DNA from: Coriaria nepalensis
Taxonomy: Eukaryota; Streptophyta; Magnoliopsida; Cucurbitales; Coriariaceae
Reading direction: 5' to 3'
Length of the DNA stretch: 64,000 nt
Assembly (NCBI GenBank): GCA_027186245.1
Contig: CP114481.1
Location: forward strand, 32,271,501 to 32,335,500
The notes beneath the pieces were generated by a model, which saw only the letters and a program-made list of their open reading frames with translations, was not told the origin of the DNA and did not search any database. A program made the translations under genes and the position numbers. Positions 1 to 10,980 of the stretch are shown here, in pieces; position 1 is the first letter of the stretch, and every line of letters begins with the position of its first letter.

Positions 1-1
1 A

Positions 2-10
2 ATGAGTCAT
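2..10. promoter_or_regulatory. AP-1/GCN4-type bZIP motif, one per monomer (example)
   Basis: ATGAGTCAT matches the consensus bound by AP-1/GCN4-class bZIP factors (TGA[G/C]TCA core). It is present at the same place in most monomers. It is lost in recognisable variant classes: AAAGAGTCCTTTC, GAGCCATT, CAGTCATT and TGTGTCC. The match is seen directly; any binding is inference. An AT-rich satellite could carry such a 9-mer by chance and then amplify it. Confidence 0.4.
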
Positions 11-45
11 TTCAAGTCAATAATTTATGTCAAAGCAAGTCGAAC

Positions 46-51
46 GAATTC
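46..51. other. EcoRI site that recurs once per monomer (example)
   Basis: GAATTC sits at monomer position 46-51 and recurs in most copies, so EcoRI digestion should give a 142-bp ladder. It is destroyed in several lineages: GAAATC (for example near 1,891 and 3,881), GTATTC (near 613, 2,600 and 26,078), GAATAACAG (near 35,450 and 47,805) and GAATTTAG (12 copies from 35,733 on). Confidence 0.9.
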
Positions 52-68
52 TAGTTTTGCACTACAGA

Positions 69-81
69 CACAACTTTTGTG
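69..81. other. Small hairpin motif in the monomer (example)
   Basis: CACAA-CTT-TTGTG is a 5-bp inverted repeat with a 3-base loop. It is kept when CAACTTTT changes to CAAGTTTT in the right half of the window, because that change falls in the loop. It is broken in the GTTTTCTGC subtype (for example 35,630, 42,862, 49,970). A 5-bp stem is weak and no function is claimed. Confidence 0.4.
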
Positions 82-86
82 CATAA

Positions 87-107
87 CTTGCAAATGATCA
101 TTGCAAG
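87..107. other. Imperfect 21-bp dyad in each monomer (example)
   Basis: The sequence reads CTTGCAA, then A, then TGATCA, then TTGCAAG. Apart from one unpaired A, it is its own reverse complement, with 10-base arms centred on TGATCA. It is the longest dyad I see in the monomer. The left arm and centre are nearly invariant. The right arm varies by subtype: CAGTGCAAG, CATTGTAAG, CATTTCAAG, CAATGCAAG and CATTGCGAG. A role as a protein-binding or cruciform site is only a possibility. Confidence 0.5.
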
Positions 108-449
108 GAAAGTGTGCATTCGTTTAACCTTAAAATCATTTCCATGAGTCATTGCAAGTCAATAACTTATGTCAAAGCAAGTCGAACGAATTCTAGTTTT
201 GCACTACAGACACAACTTTTGTGCATAACTTGCAAATGATCAGTGCAAGGAAAGTGTGCATTCGTTTAACCTTAAAATCATTTCAATGAGTCATTGCAAG
301 TCAATAACTTATTTCAAAGCAATTCGAACGAATTCTAGTTTTGCACTACAGACACAGCTTTTGTGCATAACTTGCAAATGATCATTGCGAGGAAAGTGTG
401 CATTCGTTTAAAATTAAAATCATTTCAAAGAGTCCTTTCAAGTCAATAA

Positions 450-2436
450 CTTATGTCAAAGCAAGTCGAACGAATTCTAGTTTTCTACTCAAAACACAAC
501 TTTTGTGCATAACTTGCAAATGATCATTGCAAGGAAAGTGTGCATTCGTTTAACCTTAAAATCATTTCAATGAGTCGTTTCAAGTCAATAACTTATTTCA
601 TAGCAAGTCGAACGTATTCTAGTTTTGCACTACAGACACAACTTTTGTGCATAACTTGTAAATGATCATTGCAAGGAAAGTGTGCATTCGTTTAACCTTA
701 AAATCATTTCAATGAGTCATTGTAAGTCAATAACTTATTTCAAAGCAATTCGAACGAATTCTAGTTTTGCACTACAGACACAACTTTTGTGCATAACTTG
801 CAAATGATCAGTGCAAGGAAAGTGTGCATTCGTTTAAGCTTAAAATCATTTCAATGAGTCATTGCAAGTCAATAACTTATTTCAAAGCAATTCGAACGAA
901 TTCTAGTTTTGCACTACAGACACAGCTTTTGTGCATAACTTGCAAATGATCAGTGCAAGGAAAGTGTGCATTCGTTTAACCTTAAAATCATTTTAATGAG
1001 TCATTGCAAGTCAATAACTTATTTCAAAGCAATTCGAACGAATTCTAGTTTTGCACTACAGACACAACTTTTGTGCATAACTTGCAAATGATCAGGGCGA
1101 GGAAAGTGTGCATTCGTTTAACCTTAAAATCATTTCAATGAGTCATTGCTAGTCAATAACTTATTTCAAAGCAATTCGAACGAATTCTAGTTTTGCACTA
1201 CAGACACAACTTTTGTGTATAACTTGCAAATGATCATTGCAAGGAAAGTGTGCATTCGTTTAAATTAAAATCATTTCAAAGAGTCCTTTCAAGTCAATAA
1301 CTTATTTGAAAGCAAGTCGAACGAATTCTAATTTTGCACTACAGACACAACTTTTGTGCATAACTTGCAAATGATCATTGCAAGGAAAGTGTGCATTCGT
1401 TTAACCTTAAAATCATTTCAATGAGTCATTGCAAGTCAATAACTTATTTCAAAGCAAGTCGAACGAATTCGAGTTTTGCACTACAAACACAACTTTTGTG
1501 CATAACTTGCAAATGATCAGTGCAAGGAAAGTGTGCATTCGTTTAACCTTAAAATCATTTCAATGAGTCATTGCAAGTCAATAACTTATTTCAAAGCAAT
1601 TCGAACGAATTCTAGTTTTGCACTACAGACACAACTTTTGTGCATAACTTGCAAATGATCAGTGCAAAGAAAGTGTGCATTCGTTTAACCTTAAAATCAT
1701 TTCAATGAGTCATTGCAAGTCAATAACTTATTTCAAAGCAATTCGAACGAATTCTAGTTTTGCACTACAGACACAACTTTTGTGCATAACTTGCAAATGA
1801 TCATTGCAAGGAAAGTGTGCATTCGTTTAACCTTAAAATCCTTTCAATGAGTCATTGCAAGTCAATAACTTATTTCAAAGCAATTCGAACGAAATCTAGT
1901 TTTGCACTACAGACACAACTTTTGTGCATAACTTGCAAATGATCATTGCAAGGAAAGTGTGCATTCGCTTAACCTTAAAATCATTTCAATGAGTCATTGC
2001 AACTCAATAACTTATTTCAAAGCAATTTGAACGAATTCTAGTTTTGCACTACAGACACAACTTTTGTGCATAACTTGCAAATGATCAGTGCAAGGAAAGT
2101 GTGCATTCGTTTAACCTTAACATCATTTCAATGAGTCATTGCAAGTCAATAACTTATTTCAAAGCAATTCGAACGAATTCTAGTTTTGCACTACAGACAC
2201 AGCTTTTGTGCATAACTTGCAAATGATCATTGCGAGGAAAGTGTGCATTCGTTTAAAATTAAAATCATTTCAAAGAGTCCTTTCAAGTCAATAACTTATT
2301 TCAAAGCAAGTCGAACGAATTCTAATTTTGCACTACAGACACAACTTTTGTGCATAACTTGCAAATGATCATTGCAAGGAAAGTGTGCTTTCGTTTAACC
2401 TTAAAATCATTTCAATGAGTCCTTTCAAGTCAATAA
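450..2436 (+). repeat. 14-mer higher-order repeat, copy 1 (1,987 bp)
   Basis: The unit is fourteen monomers minus one base. The markers, in order, are: TCTACTC at 484, GTATTCTAG near 613, CTTGTAAATG near 655, TTAAGCTT near 834, TTTTAATGAG near 992, GCTAGTC near 1,147, the single-base-deleted GTTTAAATTAAAA at 1,258, GAATTCGAG near 1,466, CAGTGCAAAG near 1,662, CCTTTCAATG near 1,832 and GAAATCTAG near 1,888. All reappear 1,987 bp downstream in the same order. The unit starts where an AAAGAGTCC-type monomer is fused to a TCTACTC-type monomer, one monomer shorter than in copy 2. Confidence 0.9.
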
Positions 2437-4072
2437 CTTATGTCAAAGCAAGTCGAACGAATTCTAGTTTTCTACTCAAAACACAACTTTTGTGCATAAC
2501 TTGCAAATGATCATTGCAAGGAAAGTGTGCATTCGTTTAACCTTAAAATCATTTCAATGAGTCATTTCAAGTCAATAACTTATTTCATAGCAAGTCGAAC
2601 GTATTCTAGTTTTGCACTACAGACACAACTGTTGTGCATAACTTGTAAATGATCATTGCAAGGAAAGTGTGCATTCGTTTAACCTTAAAATCATTTCAAT
2701 GAGTCATTGTAAGTCAATAACTTATTTCAAAGCAATTCGAACGAATTCCAGTTTTGCACTACAGACACTACTTTTGTGCATAACTTGCAAATGATCAGTG
2801 CAAGGAAAGTGTGCATTCGTTTAAGCTTAAAATCATTTCAATGAGTCATTGCAAGTCAATAACTTATTTCAAAGCAATTCGAACGAATTCTAGTTTTGCA
2901 CTACAGACACAGCTTTTGTGCATAACTTGCAAATGATCAGTGCAAGGAAAGTGTGCATTCGTTTAACCTTAAAATCATTTTAATGAGTCATTGCAAGTCA
3001 ATAACTTATTTCAAAGCAATTCGAACGAATTCTAGTTTTGCACTACAGACACAACTTTTGTGCATAACTTGCAAATGATCAGTGCGAGGAAAGTGTGCAT
3101 TCGTTTAACCTTAAAATCATTTCAATGAGTCATTGCTAGTCAATAACTTATTTCAAAGCAATTCGAACGAATTCTAGTTTTGCACTACAGACACAACTTT
3201 TGTGTATAACTTGCAAATGATCATTGCAAGGAAAGTGTGCACTCGTTTAAATTAAAATCATTGCAAAGAGTCCTTTCAAGTCAATAACTTATTTGGAAGC
3301 AAGTCGAACGAATTCTAATTTTGCACTACAGACACAACTTTTGTGCATCACTTGCAAATGATCATTGCAAGGAAAGTGTGCATTCGTTTAACCTTAAAAT
3401 CATTTCAATGAGTCATTGCAAGTCAATAACTTATTTCAAAGCAAGTCGAACGAATTCGAGTTTTGCACTACAAACACAACTTTTGTGCATAACTTGCAAA
3501 TGATCAGTGCAAGGAAAGTGTGCATTCGTTTAACCTTAAAATCATTTCAATGAGTCATTGCAAGTCAATAACTTATTTCAAAGCAATTCGAACGAATTCT
3601 AGTTTTGCACTACAGACACAACTTTTGTGCATAACTTGCAAATGATCAGTGCAAAGAAAGTGTGCATTCGTTTAACCTTAAAATCATTTCAATGAGTCAT
3701 TGCAAGTCAATAACTTATTTCAAAGCAATTCGAACGAATTCTAGTTTTGCACTACAGACACAACTTTTGTGCATAACTTGCAAATGATCATTGCAAGGAA
3801 AGTGTGCATTCGTTTAACCTTAAAATCCTTTCAATGAGTCATTGCAAGTCAATAACTTATTTCAAAGCAATTCGAACGAAATCTAGTTTTGCACTACAGA
3901 CACAACTTTTGTGCATAACTTGCAAATGATCATTGCAAGGAAAGTGTGCATTCGTTTAACCTTAAAATCATTTCAATGAGTCATTGCAACTCAATAACTT
4001 ATTTCAAAGCAATTCGAACGAATTCTAGTTTTGCACTACAGACACAACTTTTGTGCATAACTTGCAAATGAT
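2437..4072 (+). repeat. 14-mer higher-order repeat, copy 2 (partial)
   Basis: This repeats the marker series of the upstream copy (TCTACTC at 2,471; the same GTATTC, CTTGTAA, TTAAGCTT, GCTAGTC, deleted GTTTAAATT, GAATTCGAG, CAGTGCAAAG and GAAATC variants). A few changes are private to it, such as CAACTGTTGTG near 2,630, GACACTAC near 2,766 and CACTCG near 3,239. Identity with copy 1 stops at about 4,073, where CAGTGC is replaced by CATTGC and the array goes into the 18-mer pattern. Confidence 0.85.
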
Positions 4073-5810
4073 CATTGCAAGGAAAGTGTGCATTCGTTTA
4101 ACCTTAAAATCCTTTCAATGAGTCATTGCAAGTCAATAACTTATTTCAAAGCAATTCGAACGAAATCTAGTTTTGCACTACAGACACAGCTTTTGTGCAT
4201 AACTTGCAAATGATCATTGCAAGGAAAGTGTGCATTCGTTTAACCTTAAAATCATTTCAATGAGTCATTGCAACTCAATAACTTATGTCAAAGCAAGTCG
4301 AACGAATTCTAGTTTTGCACTATAGACACAACTTTTGTGCATAACTTGCAAATGATCAGTGCAAGGAAAGTGTGCATTCGTTTAACCTTAAAATCATTTC
4401 AATGAGTCATTGCAAGTCAATAACTTATTCCAAAGCAATTCGAACGAATTCTAGTTTTGCACTACAGACACAGCTTTTGTGCATAACTTGCAAATGATCA
4501 TTGCAAGGAAAGTGTGAATTCGTTTAAAATTAAAATCATTTCAAAGAGTCCTTTCAAGTCAATAACTTATTTCAAAGCAAGTCGAACGAATTCTAATTTT
4601 GCACTACAGACACAACTTTTGTGCATAACTTGCAAATGATCATTAAAAGGAAAGTGTGCATTCGTTTAACCTTAAAATCATTTCAATGAGTTATTGCAAG
4701 TCAATAACTTATGTCAAAGCAAGTCGAACGAATTCTAGTTTTGAATTACAGACACAACTTTTGGGCATAACTTGCAAATGATCATTGCAAGGAAAGTGTG
4801 CTTTCGTTTAACCTTAAAATCATTTCAATGAGTCATTGCAAGTCAATAACTTATTTCAAAGCAATTCGAACGAATTCTAGTTTTGCACTACAGACACAAC
4901 TTTTGTGCATAACTTGCAAATGATCATTGCAAGGAAAGTGTGCATTCGTTTAAAATTAAAATCATTTCAAAGAGTCCTTTCAAGTCAATAACTTATTTGA
5001 AAGCAAGTCGAACGAATTCTAATTTTGCACTACAGACACAACTTTTGTGCATAATTTGCAAATGATCATTGCAAGGAAAGTGTGCATTCGTTTAACCTTA
5101 AAATCATTCAAATGAGTCATTTCAAGTCAATAATTTATGTCAAAGCAAGTCGAACGAATTCTAGTTTTGCACTACAGACAAAACTTTTGTGCATAACTTG
5201 CAAATGATCATTGCAAGGAAAGTGTGCATTCGTTTAACCTTAAAATCATTTCAATGAGTCATTGCAAGTCAATAACTTATTTCAAAGCAATTCGAACGAA
5301 TTCTAGTTTTGCACTACAGACACAGCTTTTGTGCATAACTTGCAAATGATCATTGCAAGGAAAGTGTGAATTCGTTTAAAATTAAAATCATTTCAAAGAG
5401 TCCTTTCAAGTCAATAACTTATTTCAAAGCAAGTCGAACGAATTCTAATTTTGCACTACAGACACAACTTTTGTGCATAACTTGCAAATGATCATTAAAA
5501 GGAAAGTGTGCATTCGTTTAACCTTAAAATCATTTCAATGAGTTATTGCAAGTCAATAACTTATGTCAAAGCAAGTCGAACGAATTCTAGTTTTGCATTA
5601 CAGACACAACTTTTGGACATAACTTGCAAATGATCATTGCAAGGAAAGTGTGCTTTCGTTTAACCTTAAAATCATTTCAATGAGTCATTGCAAGTCAATA
5701 ACTTATTTCAAAGAAATTCGAACGAATTCTAGTTTTGCACTACAGACACAACTTTTGTGCATAACTTGCAAATGATCATTGCAAGGAAAGTGTGCATTCG
5801 TTTAAAATTA
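3255..5810 (+). repeat. 18-mer higher-order repeat, copy 1 (2,556 bp)
   Basis: This is exactly 18 x 142 bp and overlaps the end of the second 14-mer copy. Markers: TTTGGAAGC near 3,293, GAATTCGAG near 3,453, CACTATAGAC near 4,317, CATTAAAAGG at 4,641, TTTTGAATTAC near 4,740, TTTGGGCATAA near 4,761, CATAATTTGC near 5,050, ATTCAAATGAG near 5,107 and GACAAAAC near 5,176. Each recurs 2,556 bp later. The unit is itself built on a 6-mer (852 bp), since CATTAAAAGG returns at 5,493. Confidence 0.9.
4645..5496 (+). repeat. 6-mer higher-order unit (852 bp), first pair
   Basis: The unit is measured from the diagnostic AAAAGG (normally GCAAGG in CATTGCAAGG). It recurs at 5,497, exactly 6 x 142 bp on. 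Shared neighbours include the GAGTTATTGC, CATTACAG/AATTACAG, AAAGAGTCC and GTGTGAATTCG variants. Because 2,556 is 3 x 852, this 6-mer is probably the older unit from which the 18-mer was assembled. Confidence 0.85.
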
Positions 5811-8366
5811 AAATCATTTCAAAGAGTCCTTTCAAGTCAATAACTTATTTGGAAGCAAGTCGAACGAATTCTAATTTTGCACTACAGACACAACTTTTGT
5901 GCATCACTTGCAAATGATCATTGCAAGGAAAGTGTGCATTCGTTTAACCTTAAAATCATTTCAATGAGTTATTGCAAGTCAATAACTTATTTCAAAGCAA
6001 GTCGAACGAATTCGAGTTTTGCACTACAAACACAACTTTTGTGCATAACTTGCAAATGATCAGTGCAAGGAAAGTGTGCATTCGTTTAACCTTAAAATCA
6101 TTTCAATGAGTCATTGCAAGTCAATAACTTATTTCAAAGCAATTCGAACGAATTCTAGTTTTGCACTACAGACACAACTTTTGTGCATAACTTGCAAATG
6201 ATCAATGCAAAGAAAGTGTGCATTCGTTTAACCTTAAAATCATTTCAATGAGTCATTGCAAGTCAATAACTTATTTCAAAGCAATTCGAACGAATTCTAG
6301 TTTTGCACTACAGACACAACTTTTGTGCATAACTTGCAAATGATCATTGCAAGGAAAGTGTGCATTCGTTTAACCTTAAAATCCTTTCAATGAGTCATTG
6401 CAAGTCAATAACTTATTTCAAAGCAATTCGAACGAAATCTAGTTTTGCACTACAGACACAACTTTTGTGCATAACTTGCAAATGATCATTGCAAGGAAAG
6501 TGTGCATTCGTTTAACCTTAAAATCATTTCAATGAGTCATTGCAACTCAATAACTTATTTCAAAGCAATTCGAACGAATTCTAGTTTTGCACTACAGACA
6601 CAACTTTTGTGCATAACTTGCAAATGATCATTGCAAGGAAAGTGTGCATTCGTTTAACCTTAAAATCCTTTCAATGAGTCATTGCAAGTCAATAACTTAT
6701 TTCAAAGCAATTCGAACGAAATCTAGTTTTGCACTACAGACACAGCTTTTGTGCATAACTTGCAAATGATCATTGCAAGGAAAGTGTGCATTCGTTTAAC
6801 CTTAAAATCATTTCAATGAGTCATTGCAACTCAATAACTTATGTCAAAGCAAGTCGAACGAATTCTAGTTTTGCACTATAGACACAACTTTTGTGCATAA
6901 CTTGCAAATGATCAGTGCAAGGAAAGTGTGCATTCGTTTAACCTTAAAATCATTTCAATGAGTCATTGCAAGTCAATAACTTATTCCAAAGCAATTCGAA
7001 CGAATTCTAGTTTTGCACTACAGACACAGCTTTTGTGCATAACTTGCAAATGATCATTGCAAGGAAAGTGTGAATTCGTTTAAAATTAAAATCATTTCAA
7101 AGAGACCTTTCAAGTCAATAACTTATTTCAAAGCAAGTCGAACGAATTCTAATTTTGCACTACAGACACAACTTTTGTGCATAACTTGCAAATGATCATT
7201 AAAAGGAAAGTGTGCATTCGTTTAACCTTAAAATCATTTCAATGAGTTATTGCAAGTCAATAACTTATGTCAAAGCAAGTCGAACGAATTCTAGTTTTGA
7301 ATTACAGACACAACTTTTGGGCATAACTTGCAAATGATCATTGCAAGGAAAGTGTGCTTTCGTTTAACCTTAAAATCATTTCAATGAGTCATTGCAAGTC
7401 AATAACTTATTTCAAAGCAATTCGAACGAATTCTAGTTTTGCACTACAGACACAACTTTTGTGCATAACTTGCAAATGATCATTGCAAGGAAAGTGTGCA
7501 TTCGTTTAAAATTAAAATCATTTCAAAGAGTCCTTTCAAGTCAATAACTTATTTGAAAGCAAGTCGAACGAATTCTAATTTTGCACTACAGACACAACTT
7601 TTGTGCATAATTTGCAAATGATCATTGCAAGGAAAGTGTGCATTCGTTTAACCTTAAAATCATTCAAATGAGTCATTTCAAGTCAATAATTTATGTCAAA
7701 GCAAGTCGAACGAATTCTAGTTTTGCACTACAGACAAAACTTTTGTGCATAACTTGCAAATGATCATTGCAAGGAAAGTGTGCATTCGTTTAACCTTAAA
7801 ATCATTTCAATGAGTCATTGCAAGTCAATAACTTATTTCAAAGCAATTCGAACGAATTCTAGTTTTGCACTACAGACACAGCTTTTGTGCATAACTTGCA
7901 AATGATCATTGCAAGGAAAGTGTGAATTCGTTTAAAATTAAAATCATTTCAAAGAGTCCTTTCAAGTCAATAACTTATTTCAAAGCAAGTCGAACGAATT
8001 CTAATTTTGCACTACAGACACAACTTTTGTGCATAACTTGCAAATGATCATTAAAAGGAAAGTGTGCATTCGTTTAACCTTAAAATCATTTCAATGAGTC
8101 ATTGCAAGTCAATAACTTATGTCAAAGGAAGTCGAACGAATTCTAGTTTTGCATTACAGACACAACTTTTGGGCATAACTTGCAAATGATCATTGCAAGG
8201 AAAGTGTGCTTTCGTTTAACCTTAAAATCATTTCAATGAGTCATTGCAAGTCAATAACTTATTTCAAAGCAATTCGAACGAATTCTAGTTTTGCACTACA
8301 GACACAACTTTTGTGCATAACTTGCAAATGATCATTGCAAGGAAAGTGTGCATTCGTTTAAAATTA
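5811..8366 (+). repeat. 18-mer higher-order repeat, copy 2 (2,556 bp)
   Basis: This is a near-identical copy with only a few substitutions in the stretches compared, such as GAGTTATT for GAGTCATT near 5,968, CAATGCAAAG near 6,203 and GAGACC for GAGTCC near 7,105. Such close identity suggests a recent duplication. After it the array passes through one more 6-mer-like stretch and returns to the 14-mer markers at 8,661. Confidence 0.88.
7201..8052 (+). repeat. 6-mer higher-order unit (852 bp), second pair
   Basis: This is the equivalent of the 4,645 unit inside the second 18-mer. AAAAGG is at 7,201 and again at 8,053. CATAATTTGC at 7,607 and 8,459, and ATTCAAATGAG at 7,663 and 8,515, confirm the 852-bp spacing. 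Confidence 0.85.
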
Positions 8367-8660
8367 AAATCATTTCAAAGAGTCCTTTCAAGTCAATAAC
8401 TAATTTGAAAGCAAGTCGAACGAATTCTAATTTTGCATTACAGACACAACTTTTGTGCATAATTTGCGAATGATCATTGCAAGGAAAGTGTGCATTCGTT
8501 TAACCTTAAAATCATTCAAATGAGTCATTTCGAGTCAATAATTTATGTCAAAGCAAGTCGATCGAATTCTAGTTTTGCACTACAGACAAAACTTTTGTGC
8601 ATAACTTGCAAATGATCATTGCAAGGAAAGTGTGCATTCGTTTAACCTTAAAATCATTTC

Positions 8661-9500
8661 AATGAGTCATTGCAAGTCAATAACTTATTTCAAAGCAATT
8701 CGAACGAATTCTAGTTTTGCACTACAGACACAGCTTTTGTGCATAACTTGCAAATGATCATTGCGAGGAAAGTGTGTATTCGTTTAAAATTAAAATCATT
8801 TCAAAGAGTCCTTTCAAGTCAATAACTTATTTCAAAGCAAGTCGAACGAATTCTAATTTTGCACTACAGACACAACTTTTGTGCATAACTTGCAAATGAT
8901 CATTGCAAGGAAAGTGTGCTTTCGTTTAACCTTAAAATCATTTCAATGAGTCCTTTCAAGTCAATAACTTATGTCAAAGCAAGTCGAACGAATTCTAGTT
9001 TTCTACTCAAAACACAACTTTTGTGCATAACTTGCAAATGATCATTGCAAGGAAAGTGTGCATTCGTTTAACCTTAAAATCATTTCAATGAGTCATTTCA
9101 AGTCAATAACTTATTTCATAGCAAGTCGAACGTATTCTAGTTTTGCACTACAGACACAACTTTTGTGCATAACTTGTAAATGATCATTGCAAGGAAAGTG
9201 TGCATTCGTTTAACCTTAAAATCATTTCAATGAGTCATTGTAAGTCAATAACTTATTTCAAAGCAATTCGAACGAATTCCAGTTTTGCACTACAGACACA
9301 ACTTTTGTGCATAACTTGCAAATGATCAGTGCAAGGAAAGTGTGCATTCGTTTAAGCTTAAAATCATTTCAATGAGTCATTGCAAGTCAATAACTTATTT
9401 CAAAGCAATTCGAACGAATTCTAGTTTTGCACTACAGACACAACTTTTGTGCATAACTTGCAAATGATCAGTGCAAGGAAAGTGTGCATTCGTTTAACCT
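8661..9500 (+). repeat. 14-mer higher-order repeat, fragment 3, cut at 9,500
   Basis: This matches 2,130-2,969 at an offset of 6,531 bp (46 x 142 minus 1): TCTACTC at 9,002, GTATTCTAG near 9,131, CTTGTAAATG near 9,174, TGTAAGTC near 9,239 and TTAAGCTT near 9,353. It ends abruptly at 9,500 in the middle of a monomer. Confidence 0.85.
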
Positions 9501-9551
9501 GGCATAACTTGCAAATGATCATTGCAAGGAAAGTGTGCATTCGTTTAACCT
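9450..9551 (+). repeat. Out-of-register junction: monomer positions 80-130 present twice
   Basis: Successive AATGAG landmarks at 9,371 and 9,564 are 193 bp apart instead of 142. At 9,500 the text runs CGTTTAACCT straight into GGCATAACTTGC, stepping back from monomer position 130 to 80. The 51 bases before and after the joint are therefore near-copies that differ at CAGTGC versus CATTGC. The left side belongs to the 14-mer block. The right side carries the GGGCATAAC subtype found at 10,352. I see no useful microhomology at the breakpoint. It is either a real illegitimate exchange or an assembly joint. Confidence 0.85.
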
Positions 9552-10351
9552 TAAAATCACTTCAATGAGTCATTTCAAGTCAATAACTTATGTCAAAGCA
9601 AGTCGAACGAATTCTAGTTTTGCACTACACACACAACTTTTGTGCATAACTTGCGAATGATCATTGCAAGGAAAGTGTGCCTTCGTTTAACCTTAAAATC
9701 ATTTCAATGAGTCATTGCAAGTCAATAATTTATGTGAAAGCAAGTCGAACGAATTCTAGTTTTCTACTAAAAACACAACTTTTGCGCATAACTTGCAAAT
9801 GAGCAGTGCAAGGAAAGTGTACATTCGTTTAACCTTAAAAGCATTTCAATGAGTCATTGCAAGTCAATAACTTATTTCAAAGCAATTCGAACGAATTCTA
9901 GTTTTGCACTACAGACACAACTTTTGTGCATAACTTGCAAATGATCAGTGCAAGGAAAGTGCGCATTCGTTTAAATTAAAATCATTTCAAAGAGTCCTTT
10001 CAAGTCAATAACTTATTTGGAAGCAAGTCGAACGAATTCTAATTTTGCACTACAGACACAACTTTTGTGCATAACTTGCAAATGATCATTGCAAGGAAAG
10101 TGTGCATTCGTTTAACCTTAAAATCATTTCAATGAGTCATTGCAAGTCAATAACTTATGTCAAAGCAAGTCGAACGAATTCTAGTTTTGCATTACAGACA
10201 CAACTTTTGGCCATAACTTGCAAATGATCATTGCAAGGAAAGTGTGCTTTCGTTTAACCTTAAAATCATTTCAATGAGTCATTTCAAGTTAGTAACTTAT
10301 CTCAAAGCAAGTCGAATGAATTCTAGTTTCGCACTACAGACACAACTTTGG
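9501..10351 (+). repeat. 6-mer unit after the junction, copy 1 (851 bp)
   Basis: It starts with GGCATAACTTGC and carries CACACACAAC, CTTGCGAATG, GTGCCTTCG, TATGTGAAAGC with TCTACTAAAAAC, a single-base-deleted GTTTAAATT near 9,971 and TTTGGAAGC near 10,018. The first 630 bp or so reappear from 10,352 at an offset of 851 bp (6 x 142 minus 1). Confidence 0.82.
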
Positions 10352-10980
10352 GGCATAACTTGCAAATGATCATTGCAAGGAAAGTGTGCATTCGTTTAAC
10401 CTTAAAATCATTTCAATGAGTCATTTCAAGTCAATAACTTATGTCAAAGCAAGTCGAACGAATTCTAGTTTTGCACTACACACACAACTTTTGTGCATAA
10501 CTTGCGAATGATCATTGCAAGGAAAGTGTGCCTTCGTTTAACCTTAAAATCATTTCAATGAGTCATTGCAAGTCAATAATTTATGTGAAAGCAAGTCGAA
10601 CGAATTCTAGTTTTCTACTAAAAACAAAACTTTTGTGCATAACTTGCAAATGAGCAGTGCAAGGAAAGTGTGCATTCGTTTAACCTTAAAATCATTTCAA
10701 TGAGTCATTGCAAGTCAATAACTTATTTCAAAGCAATTCGAACGAATTCTAGTTTTGCACTACAGACACAACTTTTGTGCATAACTTGCAAATGATCATT
10801 GCAAGGAAAGTGTGCATTCGTTTAAAATTAAAATCATTTCAAAGAGTCCTTTCAAGTCAATAACATATTTCAAAGCAAGTCGAACGAATTCTAATTTTGC
10901 ACTACAGACACAACTTTTGTGCATAACTTGCAAATGATCAGTGCAAGGAAAGTGTGCTTCCTTTAACCTTAAAATCATTT
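10352..10980 (+). repeat. 6-mer unit after the junction, copy 2 (partial)
   Basis: This is the copy of 9,501-10,130 and shares CTTGCGAATG, GTGCCTTCG, TATGTGAAAGC and AATGAGCAGTGC. It ends near 10,955, where GTGCTTCCTTTAACC has lost one base relative to GTGCTTTCGTTTAACC. Beyond that point the array switches back to 14-mer markers. Confidence 0.8.

Larger units (their letters stand above)
1..142 (+). repeat. Reference monomer of the satellite
   Basis: This first unit is used here to number monomer positions 1-142. It holds ATGAGTCAT at 2-10, the CpG-bearing GTCGAACG at 39-46, the EcoRI site GAATTC at 46-51, a small hairpin CACAA-CTT-TTGTG at 69-81, and an imperfect 21-bp dyad at 87-107. It ends with the A/T-rich TTAAAATCATTTC. 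The stretch around 74-100 (ACTTTTGTGCATAACTTGCA and the following TGATCA) is the most constant part. Positions 10-16, 29-40, 45-54 and 60-72 are where most variants are seen. The next unit begins at 143 with C in place of A. Confidence 0.95.

Noticed and set aside
38..54. CENP-B-box-like sequence around ATTCGAACGAATTCTAG
   Set aside because: It fits the TTCG and central A of the mammalian box but none of the CGGG end, and many monomers read AGTCG in place of ATTCG. Not enough to call.
36..70. Minus-strand RNA polymerase III A/B-box-like pair (TAGTGCAAAAC and GTTCGAAT)
   Set aside because: The B-box likeness is partial and present only in AATTCG subtypes, and the two elements are only about 20 bases apart, too close for a normal internal promoter. 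No tRNA fold is seen.
3321..3503. Open frame of 60 codons, recurring at 5,877, 36,027, 36,737, 38,015, 38,441, 40,429, 45,398, 54,194, 59,019 and other places
   Set aside because: They all begin at the same monomer position, nearly all with TTG, and span one monomer plus 41 bases. They exist only where the usual TAA in GCATAACTTG is changed (TCA, CAA, AGA and so on). As 142 is 3 x 47 + 1, the frame shifts in each monomer and meets a stop. No promoter, splice or codon signal supports them.
10796..10978. Minus-strand open frame of 60 codons
   Set aside because: It arises from the chance single-base deletion near 10,955 and lies wholly in satellite sequence.
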